Position numbers and translations under genes: made by a program | Part shown: positions 1-7,480 of the stretch, piece after piece | Layout of the letters: each line of letters begins with the position of its first letter | Position numbering within the stretch: the first letter of the stretch is position 1 | The notes under the pieces: generated by a model | Seen by the model: the letters and a program-made list of their open reading frames with translations, nothing else | Told to the model about the DNA's origin: nothing | Database searches by the model: none | NCBI GenBank assembly: GCA_964630665.1 | Contig: CAZVVN010000060.1 | Location: 1 to 19,570, forward strand | DNA: 19,570 nt | Source of the DNA: UBA9619 sp964630665 | Lineage (GTDB): Bacteria; Pseudomonadota; Gammaproteobacteria; Arenicellales; UBA868 | Reading direction: 5' to 3'

Positions 1-38
1 AACTAGGCCAGTTGCATAGGAGTGACCGGAGTCAGGAG

Positions 39-506
39 ATGGAACAGGTGCTCGATTTTGAGCGCACGAAAGATCCAGATGGGCAATTTATTCCTCTGGT
101 CGTGCGCATGACGCTCGATCTTACCGGTGTACGAATTCACTTGGCGGACTGGCAGGCACTGTCGAACAAAGAACGGCAAACGCTAGCCCAGGTTCCCGTG
201 GCTGACCCAACAGCGAGGGATCATTTCCTCGTTACTCTGCAGCAGATGTTGACGGCGGCAGGACGATCGAAGATCGAACAGAAAGTGGCCGCCACAGCGA
301 AAACACTAGCCTGTCTGGATGACTCAGAACCCGGCTGTGTGACTGCTATTTGTGCCCATGCCGGAGTAGTAGTCGACTGGGGTAATCTTGGGTGTTTCGA
401 GCGCTATCTGCTCTGCCACGCTGCTGCAAAAAATGATCGGGCGCTGTGTCGTACGATTGCTTCCGAGATGCCGGCCCTGCAGTTGGCACCCGTTCGGGGC
501 GACTGA
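39..506 (+). CDS. Nitrate reductase-associated family protein (Nitr_red_assoc-like)
   Basis: A 155-residue cytoplasmic protein with no signal peptide or membrane segment. Its N-terminal half (residues 6-70) has the pattern I recall for the Nitr_red_assoc family (Pfam PF09655): an F-E start, an 'IPLVVRMTLDLTGVRIHLADW' type segment at 18-38, then a 'KERQTLAQVP' segment at 44-53. That family is mostly cyanobacterial, encoded beside nitrate reductase and molybdopterin genes, and has no known biochemical function. The C-terminal part (90-140) holds six cysteines (92, 100, 105, 119, 126, 137), which could bind metal, but this is inference. I chose ATG 39 because GGAG at 28-31 lies seven bases upstream; an in-frame TTG at 12 would add nine residues. 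It sits on the same strand as the nap-like operon, 425 bases upstream, which supports a nitrate link. Confidence 0.65.
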   Translation: MEQVLDFERTKDPDGQFIPLVVRMTLDLTGVRIHLADWQALSNKERQTLAQVPVADPTARDHFLVTLQQMLTAAGRSKIEQKVAATAKTLACLDDSEPGCVTAICAHAGVVVDWGNLGCFERYLLCHAAAKNDRALCRTIASEMPALQLAPVRGD

Positions 507-621
507 GCGACTCGAGGTTTAACGCTGGCACAGTCGGTCTGGCCAGTTCTGCGTGTTTGTTAGTGCCGGTGTGTGCCGGTCGTCATGTTGGATCTGGTTT
601 TCTATCGGGGTATCAAATTTG

Positions 622-635
622 TTGATCCAGATGAA
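622..635 (+). promoter_or_regulatory. FNR/DNR-like box, distal
   Basis: TTGATCCAGATGAA matches the FNR-family consensus TTGAT-N4-ATCAA at nine of ten specified bases (G in place of C in the right arm). It lies about 300 bases before the NapC-like start. That is too far for a simple class II site of that gene, so it may be a secondary site or chance. Confidence 0.3.
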
Positions 636-835
636 GGCTGATCTGCGTCAAGCCGCGTCTGGTGTCGTAGCGCCACTATTCGTAATTGAGAACCGCTTAG
701 CGGAGAATTCGGTAAGTGCGATGCGAATCTTGTTTCCGTCAATGAACTGGTGTCTCGTGACCCAAGAGGCGGAGGAAAAGTCGACCCACGATGGGTAGAG
801 TCTCGATTTGTGTAACTTCAGGCCATCCCTTTGTT

Positions 836-849
836 TTGACGAGCGTCAA
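836..849 (+). promoter_or_regulatory. FNR/DNR/FixK-like palindrome upstream of the nap-like operon
   Basis: TTGACGAGCGTCAA is a perfect inverted repeat of five bases around a four-base spacer, the architecture of CRP/FNR-superfamily sites (FNR TTGAT-N4-ATCAA; related DNR, NNR and FixK boxes tolerate C/G at the inner position). Its centre is 842.5. A -10-like AATAAT at 876-881 would place the start of transcription near 887-888, so the box would sit near -45, close to the usual class II position of -41.5. This suggests induction by low oxygen or nitrogen oxides. The regulator itself is not in the window. Confidence 0.5.
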
Positions 850-931
850 TTCAAGGCTTATCAGGGTGTTCCATCAATAATCCAACGTCAATTGTGCATA
901 CTCCCCATGTGTGCCACTATGGATGTGGTAG

Positions 932-1558
932 GTGTTAACTTGTCTGATACGGCGCTGGCCATTGTGGGTCCTCGTCGCTGGAATCATTCTTGGGGTCGCC
1001 CTTTGGGGGGGCTTCAACTGGGCTCTGGCCCTAACCAATACGGAAGAGTTTTGCATTAGCTGTCATGAAATGCGTAACAACGTGTACGAGGAATACAAGA
1101 CAACAAGCCACTTTTCAAATGCGTCCGGAGTGGCTGCAACTTGCCCGGATTGTCACGTACCCAGGGAGTGGTGGCCCATGACCGTAAGAAAGATAGGTGC
1201 CACCAACGAGCTTTTCTATGCCTTAGCAGGGTCGATCAATACGCGTGAGAAATTTCTGGCTAAGCGTTGGTTTCTGGCTAAAAAGGTCTGGGCAAACATG
1301 GAGCAAACCGACTCGCAGGAGTGCCGAAACTGCCATAGCATTCGGTCGATGGAGTTGGCCAGACAGTCGCCTGCAGGACGACAGCGTCACGCGCAGGCCC
1401 GGCAGGTAGGGAAAACCTGTATTGACTGTCACAAGGGTGTCGCCCACGAACTGCCAGAGGCATTCGTCGATGCCGAGCACGACCGTATCGAGAAGGACAG
1501 GGTGCCGTGTGCCGACTGTCACGCTGGAATGTGGCAGCCACCTGCTGACGAGGCTTAA
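932..1558 (+). CDS. napC: NapC/NirT/NrfH-family membrane multihaem cytochrome c
   Basis: A 208-residue quinol dehydrogenase-type cytochrome. One N-terminal membrane anchor (about 11-33) is followed by periplasmic haem motifs CISCH (41-45), CPDCH (71-75), CRNCH (131-135) and CIDCH (163-167), in the order and spacing of NapC. Met47 directly after the first motif is the family's usual ligand of the first haem. A fifth motif, CADCH (193-197), lies in a C-terminal tail that ordinary NapC lacks. Family knowledge: NapC takes electrons from menaquinol or ubiquinol and passes them to periplasmic reductases. The start is GTG 932 after a GGTAG sequence; in-frame codons just upstream are closed by a TAG. 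It is the first gene of the operon, downstream of the FNR-like palindrome. The five-haem form also recalls TorC-type proteins, but TorC's C-terminal domain is much larger. Confidence 0.85.
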   Translation: MLTCLIRRWPLWVLVAGIILGVALWGGFNWALALTNTEEFCISCHEMRNNVYEEYKTTSHFSNASGVAATCPDCHVPREWWPMTVRKIGATNELFYALAGSINTREKFLAKRWFLAKKVWANMEQTDSQECRNCHSIRSMELARQSPAGRQRHAQARQVGKTCIDCHKGVAHELPEAFVDAEHDRIEKDRVPCADCHAGMWQPPADEA

Positions 1559-1625
1559 CGGTTACTCAGGCCATACCGATCGTTTAGGTCCATTAGACGG
1601 TGCACAAAGAGAAAGGAGTCTGACA

Positions 1626-2294
1626 ATGAACAGGAAGAGCCAGCGGTGTACAGGTATTGTGCTGCTGCTGATCGCGTTGACCGCTAACACTGTTAGTTCC
1701 GCAGATTCAGACAGGTCGACCTATTCGGCAGCGGTGCAACAGGGTCAGGCGTTATATCAGGCAAACTGCGTTTTCTGTCATCAGGCCGATGCTATTGGCA
1801 AAGCCGGTTTTGCACCGTCGCTGACCAACGCGGAATTACTCAGTCTTGCCACGGACAAGTTCTTTATGGGCACGATACGCGATGGGCGTTTTGGAACAGG
1901 TATGCCGCCGTTTGCCCATCTTGGGCGTAAACAGCTAAAAGAGATCGTAGCCTACCTTCGCTCGTTTGAAATTCTACCCAATCGATCGAACGAGGTAGAT
2001 AGCCAACCCAACGCGTATGGCGACCCCCGGCTGGGTCAATTCTGGTTCGAGCAGATTTGTGCCACCTGTCACGGAGTCAAGGGGGATGGCTATCTAGCCG
2101 GGGGCACCGGCACGGCGATCGGTCAGCGTGGGTTTCTGGATAAGGTGTCGGACGGATTTATCCGTACCACCATCAAGGAGGGCAGAAGCAATACTCGTAT
2201 GCGCGGCTTCCAGGGCGCGGACGCACTGGCCAATCTGACTGATCGTGAGATCGACGACATTGTTGTATATATGCGCACCCTGGCGGCGCAATGA
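1626..2294 (+). CDS. Secreted dihaem class I cytochrome c
   Basis: A 222-residue protein with a Sec signal peptide (hydrophobic about 10-20, probable cut after Ala26) and two class I cytochrome c domains in tandem. The first has CVFCH at 48-52 with Met93 (in TGMPPF) as probable axial ligand; the second has CATCH at 145-149 with Met192 (in TRMRGF) as probable ligand. Each domain ends in a helix of the 'EIVAYLRS' or 'DIVVYMRT' type, normal for this fold. The start ATG 1626 follows a strong AAGGAG site at a good distance. It sits between the NapC-like gene and the NapA-like gene, 13 bases from the latter, where NapB (an unrelated dihaem fold) would be expected. I infer that it is the electron donor or partner subunit of the molybdoenzyme. 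Confidence 0.85.
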   Translation: MNRKSQRCTGIVLLLIALTANTVSSADSDRSTYSAAVQQGQALYQANCVFCHQADAIGKAGFAPSLTNAELLSLATDKFFMGTIRDGRFGTGMPPFAHLGRKQLKEIVAYLRSFEILPNRSNEVDSQPNAYGDPRLGQFWFEQICATCHGVKGDGYLAGGTGTAIGQRGFLDKVSDGFIRTTIKEGRSNTRMRGFQGADALANLTDREIDDIVVYMRTLAAQ

Positions 2295-2307
2295 AGGAGA
2301 AGCAGAT

Positions 2308-5025
2308 ATGAAGCGCATCAAGAACAAGCTGTCGCGACGGGACTTTCTCAAGTCCAGTGCTTTCCTCACAGGATCTGCTGCTGGAGCAAGCCTGTTTGTG
2401 GGTCATAACCCGGAACTCGAGGCGGCCGAAGCGTCGACTGGTGTCGAGCGCGGAACGGCGTTGGCACAGTGTCCGTACTGCGGTGTCGGCTGCGGCACCA
2501 TTATTCAGACAGAGAATGGCAAGATCGTCTCGATGCGCCCAGATAAGGATCACCCGACCAATTATGGGTTGCAGTGCATCAAGGGGTTGACGGCAGCCGA
2601 GCCCATCTATGTCGATCGCATGGAAGGAGATTCCTACGTACGCAAGGATGTGTGGGCCGAGTGGAGCAAGCCCGGGCATGGAGATCTAGGATTTATCACG
2701 AAGAGCAAGGGCTCCTTTGATGAGGAACACTTTGTGCGGGTTCCTTACCATCAGGCTTCAGAAATGGTGGCGTACAAGATCGTACACCTCGCCAAGAAAT
2801 ACGGCGGCAATTCGATCGCACTCTACGGTTCGGGACAGCTCACTATGGAAGGTCAGTACCTGGAGAATCTTTTCATGAAGGGAGTACTGGGCTCGAATAC
2901 CATCGAGGCAAATGCCCGCATGTGCATGACCTCGGCCGTGACCGGCTATTTTGCTACGCTTGGCTCTGATACGCCGCCATTGGCGTACGACGATATTGAA
3001 TTGTCCGACATGATCATGCACTTTGGCCACAATGCCCGTGAGTCACATCCCATCATTTTCTGGCGCGCAGCTGATCACAAGAAAAAAACTGGAATTCCGA
3101 CCGTGGTTGCCGATCCGCGCAGGACCGGTACGCAGATGGGATATGAGGATATTAAACCCGAGAACTCCGTACACGTACCGATTCTCAATGGGGATATCAG
3201 CTTTTTGAACTCACTCGCCCACGTGTTGTTGAAGGATCATCCTGACGTTATCGACTGGGATTTTCTTAAGCAACACACCTCGGGTTGGCAGGAGTACACC
3301 GAGGGTGTGTTAGCCAATTACAGCCCGGAGCAGGTACAGGACCGCATGGGCGGACCGAACCACGATGTTTCACCGCAACTGATTCGCAAGGTGGCTGGTA
3401 TGTTCGCCGATGCGACTCGTAAGCGTTTGGCCCGCAGCAAGGGCAAACAAGCGAGTTCGGGTGCCGGTGTCGAAGGTGGTTACGGCGGCGTTATCATCAT
3501 GTGGGGAATTGGCTACAACCAGCATATCCACGGTCAGCACAATGTGATCTCCATCATCAACCTGCTGACCTTGACCGGTAATCTGGCTAAACCCGGTTGT
3601 GGGCCTTTCTCCATGACCGGCCAGCCCAATGCCATGGGTGAGCGCTTCACCGGTGGCCTGACCGGGCGGTTGCCATTCAACATGCCGTTGAAAAATGACA
3701 TCCACCGTGCCCATATGGCCAAACACTGGCATGTGCCGGAGGGCAACCTGATCAACGCCATGAACTCCAAGAATCCAGGTTACGCTGTGGGCATGATGGA
3801 GCGGGCGTTGAAGGGCGAGGTAAAGGCTATGTTCTTGGTCTACGCCACCCATATCGATTTGCCGGATCAGGAGAATCTTGTCCGCCCGGCTTTGAGCAAG
3901 ACCTTCAACGTGGTGCAGGAGATCTACCGCCACGCACCGAACAATCTCTACGCCGATGTGATCTTTCCAGCAGCGACCTGGGGTGAGGTATCGGGTACCT
4001 ACATCAGTTCCGAGCGGCGAATCAATATCTGTGATCAGGCCGCCTTACCGCCTGCTGGATGTCTGCCGGACCTGGACATGGTGGTTGATAAGGGAAAGGA
4101 AATTGCCCACTTGTTGGGGATGGATGGTGATGCGATTTTTCCCTGGAAGAAGGACAAGAATGGTTTCATCGATACTGAAGAGGTCTTCCGCGACGTGATT
4201 CGTGCCTCGGCGGGAACGGATACCGACTTGACTGGTATCCTGGAGCGCGAAAAGATCGATGGGATCTCTCCTTACGAGCAGTTGCGGAAATTGCGCGGTA
4301 TCCAGTGGCCCGCACCGACTTACGAGATCGCCAAGAACGGTGGCACCAAGCGGCGCTACATGCTTCAGGAAGGCCAGTGGAAAACCAGGCCCTACGGTTA
4401 CTTCCGCACCAAGGACGGAAAGGTTCATATGAAACTTTGCCAGCAGGACTATACGGATCGGGAGAAGTGGACCCGCAAGTTGATGGAATTTGGTGTCAAG
4501 AAGGATTTGTACACAATCGATCACCTCGATCTGATCAACCTGGCACGTGACAGGGGTCTGACGCCGGACATTCCAGACGAGCAATTCCGCGGCAGGCACT
4601 GGAAGGATGTGCCTCGGGACAAGTATCCCTACTGGTTCGGGTTGGGGGTTGTGTATGAGCATTTCCATACGGCGAAATCAAATCGCAGTCCAACCACGCG
4701 CCGCCTGGTGCCGGAGATGTATGTTGAGATGCATCCGGACGATGCTAAGGACCTCGGTATCAAGGATGGCGACAAAGTACGGGTCATTACACCGCGAGGG
4801 TCGCTCGAAGCGCGGGCACAGGTCGGCACAAACAGTCTCGTCAAACCGTCGCGAAACAATGTGCCGCGCGGTTACATGTTTGGACCCTGGAACCTGTCGG
4901 TGGCTGACAGTGCTGATCCGAAGAAAAACAAGTGGTTGGCAAATCGGGTTACCAGTCGCGTCTGGGACCCGGTGTCGGGGCAGGTAGACTTCAAGAAATC
5001 TGCAGCCCGAATAGAAAAAATTTAA
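2308..5025 (+). CDS. NapA-family periplasmic molybdopterin oxidoreductase (nitrate reductase-like)
   Basis: A 905-residue catalytic subunit with a twin-arginine signal (SRRDFLK at 9-15). The [4Fe-4S] ligands are Cys55, Cys58, Cys62 and Cys90, in CPYCGVGC...CIKG. Cys206 in RMCMTSAV aligns with the Mo-coordinating cysteine of NapA (RHCMASAV in E. coli). Downstream NapA/NasA marks include YNQHIHG, LTGN, MTGQPNAMG, the RLPFNMP stretch, EHFHT and a C-terminal QVDFKKSA resembling NapA's ETDFKKCA. By these marks it belongs to the NapA branch and probably reduces nitrate. It is about 75 residues longer than typical NapA, with extra sequence at about 100-145 and in the last third. The CPYCGVGC motif is more typical of NasA/NarB and formate dehydrogenases. 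ATG 2308 follows AAGGAG. No NapD chaperone gene is nearby. Another oxyanion substrate cannot be excluded. Confidence 0.85.
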   Translation: MKRIKNKLSRRDFLKSSAFLTGSAAGASLFVGHNPELEAAEASTGVERGTALAQCPYCGVGCGTIIQTENGKIVSMRPDKDHPTNYGLQCIKGLTAAEPIYVDRMEGDSYVRKDVWAEWSKPGHGDLGFITKSKGSFDEEHFVRVPYHQASEMVAYKIVHLAKKYGGNSIALYGSGQLTMEGQYLENLFMKGVLGSNTIEANARMCMTSAVTGYFATLGSDTPPLAYDDIELSDMIMHFGHNARESHPIIFWRAADHKKKTGIPTVVADPRRTGTQMGYEDIKPENSVHVPILNGDISFLNSLAHVLLKDHPDVIDWDFLKQHTSGWQEYTEGVLANYSPEQVQDRMGGPNHDVSPQLIRKVAGMFADATRKRLARSKGKQASSGAGVEGGYGGVIIMWGIGYNQHIHGQHNVISIINLLTLTGNLAKPGCGPFSMTGQPNAMGERFTGGLTGRLPFNMPLKNDIHRAHMAKHWHVPEGNLINAMNSKNPGYAVGMMERALKGEVKAMFLVYATHIDLPDQENLVRPALSKTFNVVQEIYRHAPNNLYADVIFPAATWGEVSGTYISSERRINICDQAALPPAGCLPDLDMVVDKGKEIAHLLGMDGDAIFPWKKDKNGFIDTEEVFRDVIRASAGTDTDLTGILEREKIDGISPYEQLRKLRGIQWPAPTYEIAKNGGTKRRYMLQEGQWKTRPYGYFRTKDGKVHMKLCQQDYTDREKWTRKLMEFGVKKDLYTIDHLDLINLARDRGLTPDIPDEQFRGRHWKDVPRDKYPYWFGLGVVYEHFHTAKSNRSPTTRRLVPEMYVEMHPDDAKDLGIKDGDKVRVITPRGSLEARAQVGTNSLVKPSRNNVPRGYMFGPWNLSVADSADPKKNKWLANRVTSRVWDPVSGQVDFKKSAARIEKI

Positions 5026-5113
5026 GGAGCCTGACCGATCAATCTGATGGCCTCCCGACCGCGGCTAGTCGTGAGTGTGCCGAAAATGTGACCAGATCGG
5101 TAATTTAGGAGCG
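5026..5113 (+). other. Unusually long spacer with inverted repeat between napA-like and napG
   Basis: This 88-base spacer is far longer than most junctions in the operon. ACCGATC at 5034-5040 is complementary to GATCGGT at 5095-5101, enclosing 54 bases that include further short GC complementarity. It could form a processing or stability structure in the mRNA, separating expression of the catalytic subunit from the ferredoxin genes. No T-run follows, so a strong intrinsic terminator is unlikely. Confidence 0.3.
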
Positions 5114-5689
5114 ATGCGGCGAAGATCCTTTATCCGGGGACTGATCTTGGGCGTTGTGAGTGTATTACGCACGAGTTCGGCTCGAGCGGCCACAACCCAG
5201 CAGATGGATCTGCGATATCTTCGTCCTCCAGGCGCGTTGCCCGAGCCTGAGTTTCTCAGTCGTTGTATTCACTGTGGTCAGTGTGGAGAAGTCTGCCCAA
5301 ACCGTTGTATCATGTATTTCGGGCTTGAAAACAGCCTGTCATCACTGGACACGCCCTATATAGTGCCGAGGGAAAAGGCCTGTATTTTGTGCATGAAATG
5401 TGGAGATGTCTGTCCTAGTGGTGCGATTACATCAATCCCACGCACGGCCAAGGCGATCACTGAAAACGTGCGGATGGGGCGTGCCCATGTCGACAAACGC
5501 CTCTGCTTGTCCTACCAGGGCAAGACCTGCGGTGTGTGTTATCGCGCCTGCCCGTTGCCCGACCTGGCTCTCCGCGTAGGGATGTTGGAGCAGCCGGAAG
5601 TTCTGGACGCTTGTGTCGGCTGTGGGCTGTGTGAACGCTCCTGCATACAGATGCCGCAGGCGATCCGTGTCGTCCCCGATCGTGGATGA
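5114..5689 (+). CDS. napG: NapG-type Tat-exported ferredoxin with four [4Fe-4S] sites
   Basis: A 191-residue iron-sulphur protein beginning MRRRSFIRG, a twin-arginine signal, followed by a hydrophobic stretch (10-25). Four cysteine sets can each bind a [4Fe-4S] cluster: 51/54/57/61, 90/93/96/100, 131/139/142/146 and 167/170/173/177. The third has the long first spacing seen in NapG. In the known NapGH complex the periplasmic NapG receives electrons from membrane-bound NapH and delivers them toward NapA. I chose ATG 5114 because TTAGGAG lies just upstream and the twin arginines begin directly after; a GTG at 5075 would add 13 unlikely residues. The gene is 15 bases from napH. It is somewhat shorter than E. 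coli NapG (about 230 residues). Confidence 0.85.
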   Translation: MRRRSFIRGLILGVVSVLRTSSARAATTQQMDLRYLRPPGALPEPEFLSRCIHCGQCGEVCPNRCIMYFGLENSLSSLDTPYIVPREKACILCMKCGDVCPSGAITSIPRTAKAITENVRMGRAHVDKRLCLSYQGKTCGVCYRACPLPDLALRVGMLEQPEVLDACVGCGLCERSCIQMPQAIRVVPDRG

Positions 5690-5704
5690 GTCGAATGAGA
5701 CCCT

Positions 5705-6706
5705 ATGGCTGAGCTCCGCAATACCTTTACTTTTATCCAGCGGCATCTGAACAAGCTGCGTTGGCTCGTTCTCAGCCTGGTATTGGCATTGCTCGTGTTG
5801 TTGCCGATCGTTCATGTCTACCAGTCCTACGTCGCCGCACACGCCTATGATTTGCTCGCTCCAAGTGAACGTCAGCTTTATGACGTCATGGAGACTCTCA
5901 CAGGACCGTTTGTCGATGATCCTGCCGAGGACCTGGATGCCATAAAAGGCACCACCTGGTCCGGGACGCTGTTCGGGGTCAAGCTTAGTGATCCCCTGGC
6001 GGTAGCCGGTCAGGGGGCTGCCGGACTGACCGTTTACAGCCCGTTTCTCGTCACTGCGCTGGTTCCGGTGCTTGTCACAATCGTGTTGGGACGTTTTTTC
6101 TGTGGCTGGCTATGCCCGGCAACGCTGGTTTACGAGTTGAATACCAATTTGGGGATCTGGCTGAACCGGCTTGGATTTAGAGTTGGCCAGAGGCGTTTCG
6201 ATCGGCGACTCAAGTATGTTGTACTGGGGATCGGTCTGGCGTTGTCAGCCCTAAGCGGTTCGGTTCTAGTGGCGGCGATCTATCCACCAGCGATTCTCGG
6301 TCGTGAGTTCTACTACGCCGTGGCCCATGGCGGGTTTGGCGCCGGAGCAGTATTCTTTATCGCCACCTTGCTGTTCGACTTGTTGGTAGCACGCCGCGGG
6401 TTTTGTCGCTACCTGTGCCCGGGCGGGGCGCTGTATTCGTGGCTAGGACGCTACCGTCTTTTACGCATTCAACGCAATGTCTCCGAGTGCAACGATTGCA
6501 CCAAATGTAATGCCGTGTGTGAGTTTGGACTGAACCCTCTTCGTGACGACTACGGCCAGGAATGCAACAACTGCAGCGCCTGTATAGCCTCCTGTCCGAC
6601 AGATGCACTCAGTTTCAGATGGCAGCTGAAAGACGTGCCGAACCAGGGACCAGGGCATCTGGGTCCGCGTTACCGCCGGCAACTACAAGACGGGATGGGA
6701 GCCTGA
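5705..6706 (+). CDS. napH: NapH-type membrane ferredoxin, quinol-oxidising partner of NapG
   Basis: A 333-residue integral membrane protein with the NapH/NosR/CcoG-like core. Membrane segments are evident at about 20-40, 112-132, 168-192 and 208-228. The paired cysteine motifs are FFCGWLCP (133-138 for C..CP) and FCRYLCP (234-239), and a C-terminal cytoplasmic domain carries two [4Fe-4S] sets: Cys262/265/268/272 and Cys287/290/293/297. A periplasmic loop at about 45-105 is longer than I expect for E. coli NapH (287 residues in total). Family knowledge: NapH is the proposed quinol dehydrogenase that feeds NapG. The ribosome site before ATG 5705 is weak; proximity to napG's stop suggests coupled translation. 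Confidence 0.85.
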   Translation: MAELRNTFTFIQRHLNKLRWLVLSLVLALLVLLPIVHVYQSYVAAHAYDLLAPSERQLYDVMETLTGPFVDDPAEDLDAIKGTTWSGTLFGVKLSDPLAVAGQGAAGLTVYSPFLVTALVPVLVTIVLGRFFCGWLCPATLVYELNTNLGIWLNRLGFRVGQRRFDRRLKYVVLGIGLALSALSGSVLVAAIYPPAILGREFYYAVAHGGFGAGAVFFIATLLFDLLVARRGFCRYLCPGGALYSWLGRYRLLRIQRNVSECNDCTKCNAVCEFGLNPLRDDYGQECNNCSACIASCPTDALSFRWQLKDVPNQGPGHLGPRYRRQLQDGMGA

Positions 6707-6728
6707 TGCGACACGGGGGTCCGAAGTT

Positions 6729-7349
6729 ATGAGATATGCCATCGGGCTGATTCTTGCCGCGACGATATTGTGCTGGTGTGGACCGGGGCAGGCGCATCAT
6801 GTGCTGGGCCGCCCGGCATACAGTCTCAACGAAGATTCGAACACACCGCCGAGCAGGCAGGTCGAGACGCAGATCGGTGAATACATGGTTTCCTATATGG
6901 TCTTTCCCGCTTTTCCCCGGCCGAATGTGCCTGGCCGCATCAACCTTTACCTGACTCACCAGGATACCGGTATTCCCTTAGCGGGTGAGGTGACTTTCAA
7001 AGTACGCAACGACAGCTGGCTGGTGACCGAGGAAACCGAGATTATTGGTACCCAGTTACCCGATGACAGCGTCTACCGGCAGGGTTTCATGTTCAGTGAA
7101 GAAGGTGATTACACAATCTCCGCTACATTCGAGGCCGGTGGAGAGCCTTACACCATTGATTTTCCGCTGGCGGTCGGTTCTCCAGCGCCGATCGGTTTCC
7201 TGGGCACAGCGGTCGCCATTATCGCTGCCGTACTCCTTGGTGTGAGCCTTGTCCAGCGCAAACGCCTGACCGGCGCCAAGGTGCGAAGAGCTAAAGGTGA
7301 GAGCAGCACAGATGCCAGGTCGTTTGATGACTCGAGGGGCTCGTCATGA
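6729..7349 (+). CDS. Exported, C-terminally anchored HHVLGRP-motif protein (FixH/YtkA-like)
   Basis: A 206-residue protein with a signal peptide (hydrophobic 4-16, probable cut near Ala22), a periplasmic beta-rich domain at 23-150 and one membrane segment at about 156-177 followed by a basic tail. The mature protein starts with HHVLGRPAYSLNEDSNTPPS, a conserved-looking block whose two histidines would be at or near the new N-terminus and could bind copper or another metal; that is inference. The mid-domain (LTHQDTG...VTFKV...GDYTI) resembles FixH/YtkA-like domains. I recall similar proteins beside ferredoxin genes in denitrification clusters but cannot verify this here. It lies 22 bases after napH and overlaps the next small gene by four bases, so it is part of the operon. 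Exact function is unknown; a role in assembly or electron transfer is plausible. Confidence 0.7.
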   Translation: MRYAIGLILAATILCWCGPGQAHHVLGRPAYSLNEDSNTPPSRQVETQIGEYMVSYMVFPAFPRPNVPGRINLYLTHQDTGIPLAGEVTFKVRNDSWLVTEETEIIGTQLPDDSVYRQGFMFSEEGDYTISATFEAGGEPYTIDFPLAVGSPAPIGFLGTAVAIIAAVLLGVSLVQRKRLTGAKVRRAKGESSTDARSFDDSRGSS

Positions 7350-7480
7350 GTTCAGTACCGGCGAATATTGCGGTGGCGGCACTGAGTATTCCGCTCCTGT
7401 TTATCCTGGGAGAGGTTGTCGCTGGTTTTACCGGCTTTCGCCTCTGGATGCTGACGCGACCGTTGTTGGTCTGTTTGTAA
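7346..7480 (+). CDS. Small 44-residue membrane protein, translationally coupled
   Basis: ATG 7346 overlaps the stop of the preceding gene (ATGA), and its own TAA overlaps the ATG of the next gene (TAATG). The frame encodes 44 residues beginning MSSVPANIAVAALSIPLLF. A hydrophobic stretch (about 8-28) could form one membrane helix, interrupted by a glutamate at about 23, and there is a second hydrophobic end (36-44). The double overlap strongly suggests a real, coupled gene despite its size. Its position and topology recall NapE, a small single-span protein of some nap operons, but I see no clear sequence match, so no symbol is given. It could be a small subunit holding the ferredoxin or the HHVLGRP protein at the membrane. 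Confidence 0.65.
   Translation: MSSVPANIAVAALSIPLLFILGEVVAGFTGFRLWMLTRPLLVCL

Larger units (their letters stand above)
507..931. other. Gene-free leader region of the nap-like operon
   Basis: This 425-base stretch contains no convincing gene. Its open frames (for example 553-798) lack a recognisable protein pattern or good ribosome site. It holds two CRP/FNR-type palindromes, listed separately, and an AT-rich 871-881 segment that could be a -10 element. It is most simply the promoter region of the operon beginning at 932. Confidence 0.55.

Noticed and set aside
553..798. An 81-codon open frame in the operon leader
   Set aside because: No ribosome site, odd composition and no protein-family pattern; it lies across the promoter region.
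7297..7479. An N-terminal extension of the NapF-like frame
   Set aside because: It runs through the end of the HHVLGRP gene and the whole 44-residue gene in another frame; the overlap TAATG and the MDRRTFFRHG start fix the real start at 7480.
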